From Sphingomonas natans (GTDB lineage: Bacteria > Pseudomonadota > Alphaproteobacteria > Sphingomonadales > Sphingomonadaceae): a stretch of 64,000 bases of DNA. The stretch is from positions 248,001 through 312,000 of the forward strand of contig NZ_JAUOTP010000003.1 of the NCBI RefSeq assembly GCF_030546695.1, in the 5' to 3' direction. The position numbers and the translations under genes are program-made. The notes beneath the pieces were generated by a model that saw only the letters and a list, made by a program, of their open reading frames with translations, did no database searches and was not told the origin of the DNA. Positions 8,309 through 16,695 of the stretch are shown here, piece after piece (the first letter of the stretch is position 1; every line of letters begins with the position of its first letter).

Positions 8309-9355
8309 TCAGGCGTCGGCCGCATCGAGCGGGACGGCGGGCACGGGCAGACCGAGGCGAGCCAAGGTTGCATCGAGTGCCGCCATCTCGGCATCGAATG
8401 CAGCGAGGGTCGGCTCGAGCAATGCCGACACGCGGGGAGGGGAGGGGGGCCTTCCGGCAGCGCGGCTTCGGAAGCCGAAAGTGACCGCGAGATCTGGCGC
8501 AAGATAGGTCCGCCACGCCTGCCGACCGGAAATCTCCACCACGAGTCCCAATTCGGCGGATCGCGAAAGAAGCTTCCCCGCGCCCGACAGGCTGAGCCTC
8601 AGCGCCGCCGCTGCGCCCCGCGGGCTGATCGCGGGGCGGAATTGCAACAGCGCCATGAGTGTCAGTAATTGGCCGGGCCGGTGGGCCGCATGGACCGCCG
8701 CTGCTGCGCGAACTCGATCATCCTCAAGGGCCTGAAGGCGGACCAGCCCGTTGTCGGCGGCCTCGGCGATCGCGCGAAGATAGCGTGGCACGATCGCGTC
8801 CGTGTCCCGTGGCGCCAGCCTGAACGCCCGGTCGCCGACGACCAGGCAGGGAAGGGGGGCCCGGCTGAGACCGAGCGTTCGCAGAAGGATCGGGAAGGCG
8901 AGCCAAGGCGCGATCGACCGATCCGCGCGCGCATGCCGGGCTGCGATTTCCAGGGCTTGCAGAAGAACGGGGCGGTCGCGCCAATCCGCTGCGACGACGG
9001 TGGAGAAAGGCGCATCGTCGCGCCAGTGGCGCTCGGCGCGTTCACGGAGCGCTGCCTGCCATGGCGCGAGGTCATCAAGTTCGTCGAACGTTGTGCGGAT
9101 CGAGGGTCTCGCCGGCAGAGAAACGCCGCATGCCCGGCCGAAAATGTCGATTTCATCAATTTCGGCGCCTTGCAAGCGCAGCGCGGCGGCAAAGCCGCTC
9201 CATGATGCGCGCAATGCCCACGGCGATCTGACCGAAGTCACTGATAAACGGGCATCTAATCGCGCTATTGCGCCGGCGGCACGTTCGAGCGTGGTCGCGA
9301 GCTTCGGCGTCCAATCAGGTGCAGAAAGGTCTGGAAGCGGGCGTGCCATGGCCAA
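8309..9355 (-). CDS. DUF1612-like helix-turn-helix protein
   Basis: A 348-residue protein. The N-terminal half (ATTLERAAGAIARLDARL, ASWSGFAAALRLQGAEIDEIDIFGR) resembles the helical N-terminal domain of the rhizobial/sphingomonad plasmid DUF1612 (RHE_PE00001) family. That domain is loosely like a Fic-associated fold, with a dozen residues between each helix. The C-terminal part (about 235-300: ISPRGAAAALRLSLSGAGKLLSRSAELGLV) is a winged-helix-like DNA-binding domain. The function of the family is unknown. It is divergent from the tyrosine recombinase, sharing the intergenic region with the dif-like repeat. The start MAMARPLP fits family length. The assignment rests on recalled pattern, not alignment. 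Confidence 0.55.
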   Translation of the reverse strand: MAMARPLPDLSAPDWTPKLATTLERAAGAIARLDARLSVTSVRSPWALRASWSGFAAALRLQGAEIDEIDIFGRACGVSLPARPSIRTTFDELDDLAPWQAALRERAERHWRDDAPFSTVVAADWRDRPVLLQALEIAARHARADRSIAPWLAFPILLRTLGLSRAPLPCLVVGDRAFRLAPRDTDAIVPRYLRAIAEAADNGLVRLQALEDDRVRAAAAVHAAHRPGQLLTLMALLQFRPAISPRGAAAALRLSLSGAGKLLSRSAELGLVVEISGRQAWRTYLAPDLAVTFGFRSRAAGRPPSPPRVSALLEPTLAAFDAEMAALDATLARLGLPVPAVPLDAADA

Positions 9356-9403
9356 AACATAGCCCGAAGAAGCTAGTAGCGTCTACCATAAGGTAGCCGT
9401 CAG

Positions 9404-9428
9404 TGTTGATAATGGACGGTTATCAACA
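9404..9428. repeat. dif-like inverted repeat upstream of recombinase
   Basis: Perfect 9-bp arms TGTTGATAA (9404-9412) and TTATCAACA (9420-9428) flank a 7-bp centre (TGGACGG). Arms ending ATAA/TTAT around a 6-8 bp spacer are the architecture of tyrosine-recombinase crossover sites. The site lies 84 bp upstream of a tyrosine recombinase gene. It could alternatively be an operator for the divergent genes. Confidence 0.6.
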
Positions 9429-9511
9429 TCCTATCATTTAGGCCGTCTCGTGGGTATGGCGGCGGCGGAGCGGACGCGAAGGGAAGCGCAGCGTGGCGGA
9501 CGACGGTCGAG

Positions 9512-10690
9512 ATGGATATCGAGCGCGCGCGGAGAGCCAGCATGGTGGCTGATCGTCGCGCTGTCCGGCTTGGCTCTGCGTCGGCGCTGGAGGCAATCGT
9601 CGGCGAGGTGCGCATGCTCGCGCCACACCGGCAGCTGGTCGATCCCGAGATCGTTGCTGCGGCCGCCCGCGCATGGTCCGCGAACACCGTCCGGGCCTTC
9701 CTCTCCGACCTCAACGTGTGGGATGAATGGTGTCGGCGCTCGGGTGTCCGCACGCTCGATGCCACAGCGTCGACCGTCGCTGCGTTCATCAGAGCGCTTT
9801 CGGGGCAGGATGACGATATCGCGCCAGCGCGCCGAGTAAAGCGCCGTGCGGCCGCGACGATCGCCCGGTATCTGGTCCATATCGGGTGGGCGTACCGGAT
9901 GGCCGAGCGCGACGATCCGACCGACGCATCGCTGGTCAGGCTCGAGCACAAGGCCGCCCGTAAGCAGCTGGGCACGCGCCAGCGGCAGGCACGGGGGCTT
10001 CGTTACAAAGGCGATGTCGTCGACCTGAGCGATCCGGCGACCGGTGTGAGCCTGTTCGCTTTGCTCAAGGCGACGCGGAAGGACATGCTCGGCGCGCGGG
10101 ATCGGGCTTTGCTGAGCGTCGCCTATGACAGCGGCTGCCGACGGTCCGAGCTGGTGGCGATCAGGGTGGCCGATGTGGAAGGTCCCGACGGGGACGGATC
10201 AGGCGCGCTATTCATTGCCAGCAGCAAGACCGACCGCGATCGCGAAGGCGCTTATGCTTATCTCTCGCCTGGCACGATGCAGGCGATAGCCGAATGGCAG
10301 CGGGAAGCGCGGATCAGCGGGGGTGCGCTGTTCCGGCGGGTGGAGACATATTTCGACGGCGCGGTCAGGCGGGTAGGCGAGGGACCCCTCCACCCGAACT
10401 CGGTCACGCTCATCTACAAGCGGCTGATCCGACAAGCCTTCGACAAGAAGCTCCTTGGAGCGACGACCGAGGCTGAGGTTCAGCGGTGGATTGCAGGAGC
10501 CTCGAGCCACTCGATCAGAGTGGGCGTTGCGCAAGATAATTTTGCGGCAGGGGAAAGCCTTCCCGCCATCATGCAGGCCTATCGTTGGCGCGATCCGAAG
10601 ACGGTGATGCGCTACGGTGCACGGCTGGCCGCAAAAAGCGGTTCGAGTGCACGTTTGGCCCGGCGGCTGGCCGATCCTGCGGGCACATGA
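9512..10690 (+). CDS. tyrosine recombinase (phage-integrase family)
   Basis: A 392-residue site-specific recombinase. The N-terminal SAM-like core-binding domain is at about 40-135 (SANTVRAFLSDLNVWDEWCRR). The catalytic domain has Arg210 in GCRRSEL, Lys239 in SSKTD, the SHSIR box (His333, Arg336), Trp359 in YRWRD and the nucleophile Tyr368 in VMRYG, so all catalytic positions are present. On a plasmid it may resolve multimers or move a cassette. The candidate crossover site is just upstream. The ribosome site is weak. The ATG at 9512 is the first that gives a family-like N-terminus, but a later start is possible. Confidence 0.88.
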   Translation: MDIERARRASMVADRRAVRLGSASALEAIVGEVRMLAPHRQLVDPEIVAAAARAWSANTVRAFLSDLNVWDEWCRRSGVRTLDATASTVAAFIRALSGQDDDIAPARRVKRRAAATIARYLVHIGWAYRMAERDDPTDASLVRLEHKAARKQLGTRQRQARGLRYKGDVVDLSDPATGVSLFALLKATRKDMLGARDRALLSVAYDSGCRRSELVAIRVADVEGPDGDGSGALFIASSKTDRDREGAYAYLSPGTMQAIAEWQREARISGGALFRRVETYFDGAVRRVGEGPLHPNSVTLIYKRLIRQAFDKKLLGATTEAEVQRWIAGASSHSIRVGVAQDNFAAGESLPAIMQAYRWRDPKTVMRYGARLAAKSGSSARLARRLADPAGT

Positions 10691-11343
10691 GCTCGCGCAG
10701 GCTCTCGTCCTCAAGCGGGCAGCCAGGTCAGGCGCTGCCAGCCTGGCCAAAGAGAATCGCCGACCGAAGCTGGCGGGCAGCCTACCACCCAAAGGGTCTC
10801 GGCGGATCTTGCGCGACCAACCAATGTCCTGTCCGGCTTATCATCAAGGAAATCCGCGACGATCGCTAGGCGAAAGCCGAGTGCGCCGGCAGCGTGCCAG
10901 ATTGCCCGGCCCGAGCATGGGTTTCAATCACTCGGTTCAAGCCAGATCGGGGTAAAGGCCCGCTATGCGACCTGTGCCTGCCAACTGCGAGACCGACTAA
11001 GCGTCGGTCCAAGGGCGGATAGGAGCCCCGCCGCTTCATCTGGGGGGAGGTCGGCGACGGGACTCTAACGAGATCGCAGGGGAGGAGTCGACCTCGCCCA
11101 ACAAAAACGCTCATGGCCGCATGAAGTTCCGCAAGATGATGAAGAAGGCCCGCCGACCTAGATCGGCGGGCAGGGGAGTCATTCGCAGAAAGCCGCGACC
11201 AGGGTCGCGACTAACAGATCGTAGCGAGTCTTGCTGATAACTCAACATACGTCCTGCTCAGCGACGCGCACTCCGCGGCGCCGTTGCTATTTCAGAGCGC
11301 TCGATGTCTTCGAGAGATGGCTGCTTTGAAACAGGGGGAAGTC
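10691..11343. other. 650-bp region without a recognisable gene
   Basis: No convincing open frame is seen on either strand. It contains a hairpin at 11148-11171 (9-bp stem GCCCGCCGA/TCGGCGGGC, six-base loop) and a shorter palindrome near 11192-11208 (CGCGACC/GGTCGCG). These could be terminators for the recombinase transcript, although no T-tract follows. Confidence 0.4.
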
Positions 11344-11745
11344 ATGCACCCTTCGCTGATAGAGTCTCAAACTTCCTTCTATGCGCTTGCAAAACGGGTG
11401 CGATGCCGTTGCCGGCGCCACGTGACGAGGTTCTCGAGTTGCACCCGGCAATCGAGGATGAGGATAGCCGCGTCGAACTTATGCGTCCGTTCAACCTGAT
11501 CGCCGATCCCGTCGAATCTTATCTCGCTCGTGACGGCGGCAATCAGGCGGCGTTTCGGGCGCACCGACGAGGACAGATTTGAGAAATCCTGCGTGCGGAG
11601 AGTTTGGTCTGCGGCCAGATCGATCGCGCCCGGCTGGTTCTCACTACTGACCGTGAGGTGACGGCAGGGAGGATCGACGAAGCCGATGAAATACGCCGTT
11701 ACGCGCCCGGCGATGACGGCTTTCGACCCCCATCTCACTATGCAC
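11344..11745 (+). pseudogene. broken copy of a two-copy repeat-family gene
   Basis: Closely similar over about 400 bp to the gene at 58977-59384. The ribosome site and start correspond (AGGGGGAAG then ATG), but one base is missing near 11400. A TGA at 11580-11582 also replaces the Trp codon of QIWQFLRAES. Conserved protein segments are GAMPLPA, AIEDEDSRVELMRPFNL and TDREVTAGRIDEADEIRRYA. The function of the family is unknown to me; it looks like a small soluble acidic protein. Confidence 0.6.
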
Positions 11746-11881
11746 TCATACTGGGCAGCGCCGATCACCGCACTCGGGGTGTGCCACATGGTACGCATCG
11801 ACCAGACGACATTCGGCCAACCGTGCGCATTGTCCAGGGATGCATGGCGATGCTGTATTTCAGCGTGGCCAGCGATGTTTA

Positions 11882-12276
11882 TTAGGCAGCGCCGCCCGGC
11901 GGCGATGCCGAACTGACGCCGAGCCATACCTCTGCGGCCACAATCGTATCGAAAAACTCCACCTCACGCCGGTCTGTCAGGCGGCGTGCTTGTATGCGCG
12001 CTAGCGACTTCGTCGTGACGAAGGCGAGCTTGCGTGAGCGTACCTTCTCGGTTCCTACGAGCTGGGAGAAACGACCTACTGCTTCCTGGCTCTGAATTGC
12101 CATGCCGCGGATGTCGCAGATCGTGAGATGTTGATTGGGCAAGCAACCCAGACCCGCGACCGCCTCGGCCATGCTGAGGCTTAGCTTTTCGATTTCAGCA
12201 GGGCTGAAAAACCGCCCATCGTCAGTCGGATAAGGCCGTGGTCGGGGACCGCACAGATGTCATAATGACTCGACAT
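11882..12276 (-). pseudogene. STAS/SEC14-like small protein gene with a single-base frameshift
   Basis: Two minus-strand frames join into one protein of about 130 residues: MSSHYDICAVPDHGLIRLTM then GF, followed after a shift near 12205 by SPAEIEKLSLSMAEAVAGLG, CDIRGMAIQSQEAVGRFSQL, RKLAFVTTKSLARIQARRL and FFDTIVAAEVWL. This pattern is a STAS/SEC14-like protein common in sphingomonads, of unknown role. One T appears to be missing from a T-run (five instead of six), so it may be a recent mutation or a sequencing error. Confidence 0.55.
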
Positions 12277-12667
12277 ACCGCCGCATCCGTTCGAAACGTA
12301 AGCGATCGGTGAAACGTGGCATCGTATTAGACGAAAGTCGAATGCCCTGGGCCGGCTGCTCAATTTTCTTCGAGGGCGTCCACCAATCCCGGTCGTTGAT
12401 GGCGCCTTTTCTCATCCCCAAAAACAGCTGCTCGTTCATGCGCAGGGACAAACTCGTTCGGCTAATCCCGCCATCAGTCCGCACCGCTTTAAGCGGCACC
12501 TTTCTGCCATTGACGAGCCCAATGGCAAAGGACAGCTTCCATTATGAGCTGCTGTTCGCTGGACGCTGATCGACGCAACTGATTTCGCCAACAGAATGGT
12601 TCTTCACGGGTGCCCCCTGGCTCCAAGATGAAAGTACCATTTAAGGGAGCACAGCTGAGGGATCGCG
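12277..12667. other. 390-bp stretch with no supported gene
   Basis: Short frames on both strands (for example + 12309-12569) show no family pattern or ribosome site. Confidence 0.35.
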
Positions 12668-12859
12668 ATGCTGCCCCTGATCCTAAAAGTACGTTTCCCT
12701 GTGTTGTCCGGTCCCGTTCACGTGGTCGACGGCGACACGATCCGGGCTGGACCTAGGAACGCGAACCTGAGCTGTTGGCAGCTACGCAGGAATGCCCGAA
12801 CTTTCACGAGAACGGGACACAGCAGGCGGATTGCGCCGTGTCCTAAGCCAGCACGCTGA
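12668..12859 (+). pseudogene. possible thermonuclease (SNase) N-terminal remnant
   Basis: The frame encodes GPVHVVDGDTIRAG, the typical opening strand of staphylococcal-nuclease-like domains. It then loses any resemblance and stops at 63 residues, where a full domain needs about 120. The remaining catalytic Arg/Glu segment is absent. It could be coincidence. Confidence 0.3.
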
Positions 12860-12943
12860 GGGGATAAGCGCCATGGACTAAATCGCGGCGATTTCTTATC
12901 GTTTGTTAAGAAGTGCGCGCCGAAGCTCGGGTAGTATGTTGAT

Positions 12944-13123
12944 GTGGATCATCAGGCCTCAACGGAACGCTCGGGGGCTCCCGTTAGGGCTGCGCGGCGG
13001 TTTGAGACGGAGCGCGAGGACGCTGATCGGGAACGCGCCGTTGCCATGCAGGCGAATCGCGACAGGTTGGCCAAACTTGGCTTGGTCCGGCTGTATCAAG
13101 CACCTTCTTACGGCGGACGTTAG
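12944..13123 (+). CDS. small hypothetical protein, 59 residues
   Basis: A GTG-initiated frame encodes a charged helical peptide (RRFETEREDADRERAVAMQANRDRLAKLGLVRLYQAP in parts). It ends 19 bp before the DUF6894-like gene. Composition and the continuous amphipathic helix look coding. There is no clear ribosome site, and I recognise no family. A competing longer frame at 12903 covers the same bases but its N-terminus looks random. Confidence 0.35.
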   Translation: MDHQASTERSGAPVRAARRFETEREDADRERAVAMQANRDRLAKLGLVRLYQAPSYGGR

Positions 13124-13142
13124 CCTGGCATTGGGGGCTCAA

Positions 13143-13436
13143 ATGGCTAAGTTCTTCATCAAGCTTGATGGCATAGAGCAGCGTGAAATCGAGATTGACG
13201 CCGAAACGGTTGAGGAAGCCCGCGACCGGGCGATCGTTACCTTAGGTGGCTACCTACAAGAAAACCCCAGCTATGCTGATCATCGTCAATGGCGTGTTGA
13301 TATTCAGGACGCTTTGCGCCGGCACCAGATGTACATCATCGTCGCATGTGTAGAGGCAGCACCCAGGCCGAACCTAGCATCTTATGAAAGCGTGGCGGCT
13401 CACCTTCCGAATGGAAGCGGGGACGTTGCCTTGTGA
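13143..13436 (+). CDS. DUF6894-like small protein
   Basis: A 97-residue protein starting MAKFFIKLDGIEQREIEID, then AETVEEARDRAIVTLGGYLQE, HRQWRVDIQDA and MYIIVACVE. The alternating beta strands with a central helix match the small DUF6894 proteins abundant in sphingomonads and rhizobia, of unknown function. The longer open frame starts at 12903, but ATG at 13143 has GGGGG six bases upstream and begins the fold, so it is preferred. Its last residues (LASYESVAAHLPNGSG) are an unremarkable tail. Confidence 0.6.
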   Translation: MAKFFIKLDGIEQREIEIDAETVEEARDRAIVTLGGYLQENPSYADHRQWRVDIQDALRRHQMYIIVACVEAAPRPNLASYESVAAHLPNGSGDVAL

Positions 13437-13577
13437 GCGAGCATCGCACTCTGAACGTCTACCGTCACTGCCGCGAACCTGGCTTACCCATGAGTGGGGT
13501 TACCAAGCTGGAGCGCTGAGCTCGCGCCGGGCAGCCCGGCTCCGATAGATGCCCCTCGTTGCGTCTCACGCAGCCGA

Positions 13578-14006
13578 TTAGCCGCGCTCAGCGAGCCGCG
13601 CCCGCCGCTGCAGCACGCGAACAACGAGATCGAGCAACTTGATCGCGAAGATCGCAGCGAGAATGCCGATGACCAAGTAAGCTACGGAGTGCGCTAGAAA
13701 CCCGCCGAGCGTATCAGTGATGACGCGCGGCGTGACGAACTTCTCGCCCATGAAGTGGACGGCGTCGTTCAGCTTCACAAGCAAGGCGGCGCAGCAGGCC
13801 AACGCATATAGGGCAAGCGCGAACGCCAGCACGAGCTGGACCATTTCGCCGAGAATGAGCAGCAGCCCCCGCCCGAACACTTCCCTGGTCGAGGCCGGCT
13901 TGATCAGCACAGCTTCGGACGCAACGACCGGTGGAACTGGAGCGTCGATGGCGGGGCTCGTTGTCGCGAGAGGAAGGGGACGTCCGTTCGGATCGGTATC
14001 GGTCAT
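13578..14006 (-). CDS. two-TM membrane protein, unknown function
   Basis: A 142-residue protein with a Pro/Ala-rich cytoplasmic N-terminus, a first membrane segment at about 48-75 (LLLILGEMVQLVLAFALALYALACCAALL region), a short loop (NDAVHFMGEKFVTPRVI) and a second membrane segment at about 103-125 (LAHSVAYLVIGILAAIFAIKLL region). It ends in a basic tail (RRARLAERG). I recognise no family. It stands alone, in opposite direction to its upstream neighbours. The coding pattern is strong and the start ATG is the first in frame. Confidence 0.65.
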   Translation of the reverse strand: MTDTDPNGRPLPLATTSPAIDAPVPPVVASEAVLIKPASTREVFGRGLLLILGEMVQLVLAFALALYALACCAALLVKLNDAVHFMGEKFVTPRVITDTLGGFLAHSVAYLVIGILAAIFAIKLLDLVVRVLQRRARLAERG

Positions 14007-14307
14007 GTGCGTCCCTGCTCGTTTACGTTACGATAATACCTCGCCGCCGATTCGGTTGCGTCGGAGTTCAAAGCGGGCGGCAAGCAGTGGCAGCAACCTT
14101 CTTCTCGAGCGCGTTTTAGCCGCTAACCGCGTAAAGCGTCCGTTTAGACGCCTGCGCGATCACTGACCGGGCCGTGCCAGTCCGCTATCAAGCTGGGACG
14201 GAACGCCGTCGATCCTTTCGATGCCCGCAAGCACATCGGGCCTAAGACAGGACTGGCAGGGTCCGTGCGCATTCCAAAGGCGAGTTCGGGGATCGGCGAT
14301 CTGATCG

Positions 14308-14559
14308 TCAACGCTTGCGTCCGAGAAGCTGACGGCGGTCAGGGACATACTCCGCGAGCGCTTCCGGGCTCAGGTCCTCGTCGATCTCGGGCCAGTGGAT
14401 GCCCTGGCCGGCGCCAGCCGTCCGCCACGCGGCGCGCTGGTCGATGGTAGCGCCATGACGCCGCGGATAGCGCGAGAGCGGCGCGGACAGGGCGCGACCA
14501 TTGGCCAGATCGACGATCAGGTGGTCACGTTCGAAGCGGACGCCGCGGATGCTCGTCAC
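14308..14559 (-). CDS. DUF2442 domain protein
   Basis: An 83-residue protein: RGVRFERDHLIVDLANGRALSAPLSRYP, QRAAWR, and GIHWPEIDEDLSPEALAEY. This is the DUF2442 pattern (RGVxFxxxxLxVxLxDGRxLxVPLxxYP ... IHWPxLDEDIS). DUF2442 genes usually sit beside a DUF4160 gene as a candidate toxin-antitoxin-like pair. Here the upstream partner is not recognisable, so this is probably an orphan. Its 5' end lies about 217 bp before the preferred start of the opposite-strand permease gene. Confidence 0.8.
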   Translation of the reverse strand: MTSIRGVRFERDHLIVDLANGRALSAPLSRYPRRHGATIDQRAAWRTAGAGQGIHWPEIDEDLSPEALAEYVPDRRQLLGRKR

Positions 14560-14775
14560 CCTTCCATCATCCTACTCCGCTGGAAGATTGAACGCGACGG
14601 CGTCCTCGCGCCGGATTTGGCGATGGATCCCGCCGTGCAACCGGACCACGCCATGCTCGCGGACATGGGCAGCCCGCGCAGCGTGAAGCGAGCGCCGCAC
14701 CGGGGCTGTTGCCGCGCTGCCGCTATCATGACAGCACTGGCTCCCTCGGTTTTCCAAGCGGCAGGAGCGAATAGC

Positions 14776-16194
14776 GTGGACATGCGATCGCTGCTGACAA
14801 GCGTCGTCCGCTGCAAGCCGGTGACCGGATTTTTCGCGCCAGAAGAACACGAGAGCGAGCCGCTTGCGCGCAGCTTCGGACTCTTTCAGCTCACGATGCT
14901 TGGTGTCGGCGGCACGATCGGCACTGGAATCTTTATCGCGTTGACGACGGCGGTGCCTGAGGCTGGGCCTGCGGTAACGATCTCATTCGTCATCGCCGGA
15001 ATTACGGCTGCGCTGACCGCGCTCTGCTATGCGGAGCTGGCATCGGCCGTCCCGGCGGCAGGCTCCTCTTACTCTTACGCCTATGCGACTCTTGGCGAGC
15101 TTGCGGCGTTCCTGATCGGCGCGTGTCTCCTGCTCGAATACGGCGTGTCGGCATCCGCGATCGCGGTCGGATGGGGCCAATATCTGAACGAACTGATGAC
15201 GGTGACAATCGGGTGGCGCATCCCCGACGCGCTTGCCAAGCCGCCAGGCAGTGGCGGGGTCGTCAACCTGCCCGCGGTGGCGCTGATCGGGCTCTGCCTG
15301 CTTCTGCTTCTACGCGGTGCGAGAGAGTCGATCAGAGCCAACACCGCGTTGGTGATCGCGAAGCTTGCCGTGCTCGCCATGTTCGTCGTGATCGCGCTGG
15401 CGCATTTCTCAGCCACCAACTTTCGGCCGTTCGCACCGAAGGGGATGATCGGGATCGGCTCGGCAGCGTCCTCGATCTTCTTCTCCTACATCGGCATCGA
15501 TGCAGTCGCGACGGCGGGCGAGGAGGTGGACAATCCGCATCGGAACCTACCGCTGGCAATCATCTTCTCGCTGCTGATCGTGACTGCCGCTTATATCTTA
15601 GTCGCGATCGCCGCGATCGGCGCCCAGCCTTGGACTCGTTTCGCAGGACAGGAGGCTGGGCTCTCCGTGATCCTTCGCAACCTGACGGGGCTAGGCTGGC
15701 CTTCGCTGCTGCTGACGCTGGGCGCAACCATGTCGATCTTCAGCGTGACGCTGGTTGTACTCTACGGCCAAACGCGCATCCTCTACGCGATGAGCCAGGA
15801 CGGTCTGCTGCCGGCGTTCTTCCGCAGGGTCGACCCGATCAGCAAGGTGCCGCGCCAGAACACTTGGGTCGTCGCCGCCGGCGTGGCGCTGCTCGCGGCC
15901 GTCTTTCCGCTCGACGTGCTCGTCAACCTAACCAGCATGGGGACGCTGATCGCGTTCGCGGCCGTGTCGATAGGAGTCATCATCTTTCGCCGCAGACGGC
16001 CCGGTCTCCCGCGCGGCTACCGGGTGCCATTCTTTCCGGCGCTTCCGTTGCTGAGCGCGGCGTTCTGCCTTTATCTGATCGCTAGCTTGCCGGCCGACAC
16101 CTTCCTGCTGTTCGCGCTGTGGATTGGTTGCGCATGTCTGATTTACTTCACCTATTCGATCCACCGCTCTGGGCTCAAAAGCTCCAATCGATAA
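14776..16194 (+). CDS. APC superfamily amino-acid permease (cationic amino-acid transporter-like)
   Basis: A 472-residue inner-membrane transporter of the APA/CAT branch, with 12 or more hydrophobic segments. The substrate-binding first helix carries GVGGTIGTGIF. The family landmarks ELASAVPAAGSSYSYAY and IFFSYIGIDAVATAGEEVDNPHRNLP (helix 6 region) follow, and a late GTLIAFAAVSIGVIIFRRRRP closes the core. It likely moves amino acids by proton coupling or exchange; the substrate is not resolvable. The open frame extends to 14395 antisense to DUF2442. GTG at 14776 has AGGAG eight bases upstream and gives the family N-terminus (TSVVRCKPVTGFFAPEE). ATG 14782 is the alternative. Confidence 0.88.
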   Translation: MDMRSLLTSVVRCKPVTGFFAPEEHESEPLARSFGLFQLTMLGVGGTIGTGIFIALTTAVPEAGPAVTISFVIAGITAALTALCYAELASAVPAAGSSYSYAYATLGELAAFLIGACLLLEYGVSASAIAVGWGQYLNELMTVTIGWRIPDALAKPPGSGGVVNLPAVALIGLCLLLLLRGARESIRANTALVIAKLAVLAMFVVIALAHFSATNFRPFAPKGMIGIGSAASSIFFSYIGIDAVATAGEEVDNPHRNLPLAIIFSLLIVTAAYILVAIAAIGAQPWTRFAGQEAGLSVILRNLTGLGWPSLLLTLGATMSIFSVTLVVLYGQTRILYAMSQDGLLPAFFRRVDPISKVPRQNTWVVAAGVALLAAVFPLDVLVNLTSMGTLIAFAAVSIGVIIFRRRRPGLPRGYRVPFFPALPLLSAAFCLYLIASLPADTFLLFALWIGCACLIYFTYSIHRSGLKSSNR

Positions 16195-16695
16195 GGAAGC
16201 AAGCCGATGCGGGCGGCGCCTTCATGCGTGCAATCGTGTCGGCGATAGCTTCGGATCGGAATCAGCCTCTTAGGAAACAGCGTAAATCTTACGGAAATTA
16301 GCGGAAAACGAGCTCGCTAAATTGGCCACGACGTTGATCGCATCGATCGAATTCGGGATTCTCTTAATAAAATTCGCTGAGCCCTTTAAAAAAAAGATTC
16401 CAATTTCTCTGGAGCAGGCTGTCGAGCGCAGCGTTCTTGCAGCGACGGAGTAGATAAATGCAATGCTTGCACTGACGCGTTGCGCGAACAGCGCCGCTGG
16501 CCGATCTACTCTCGTCACAGGCAGCACGATCGTCGGCGCTCGCGACGGCTGTAGGAAACACGAGTGTCCTTAACGGAGAGCCCTGTTGCAATTGAGATAT
16601 AATGCGATCGATCCAGACATGTTAGTCGTTGAGTTCGATACGTTGGCGTATCTTTATGTGGAGCGTTTAGTTCTGGTGGCTTCGGCCATATACTG
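16195..16695. other. 500-bp intergenic stretch between two transporter genes
   Basis: AT-richer than its surroundings, with an A-run near 16389-16395 and no convincing frame. It probably holds the end of the permease transcript and the promoter of the symporter gene. Confidence 0.35.

Noticed and set aside
12309-12569. Plus-strand frame considered as a PilZ-like protein
   Set aside because: No RxxxR or DxSxxG motif and no ribosome site.
14572-14850. Minus-strand frame upstream of DUF2442 considered as its usual DUF4160 partner
   Set aside because: The DUF4160 hallmark (start PxxxxFxGIxIxMxxxD, PHFHA) is absent.
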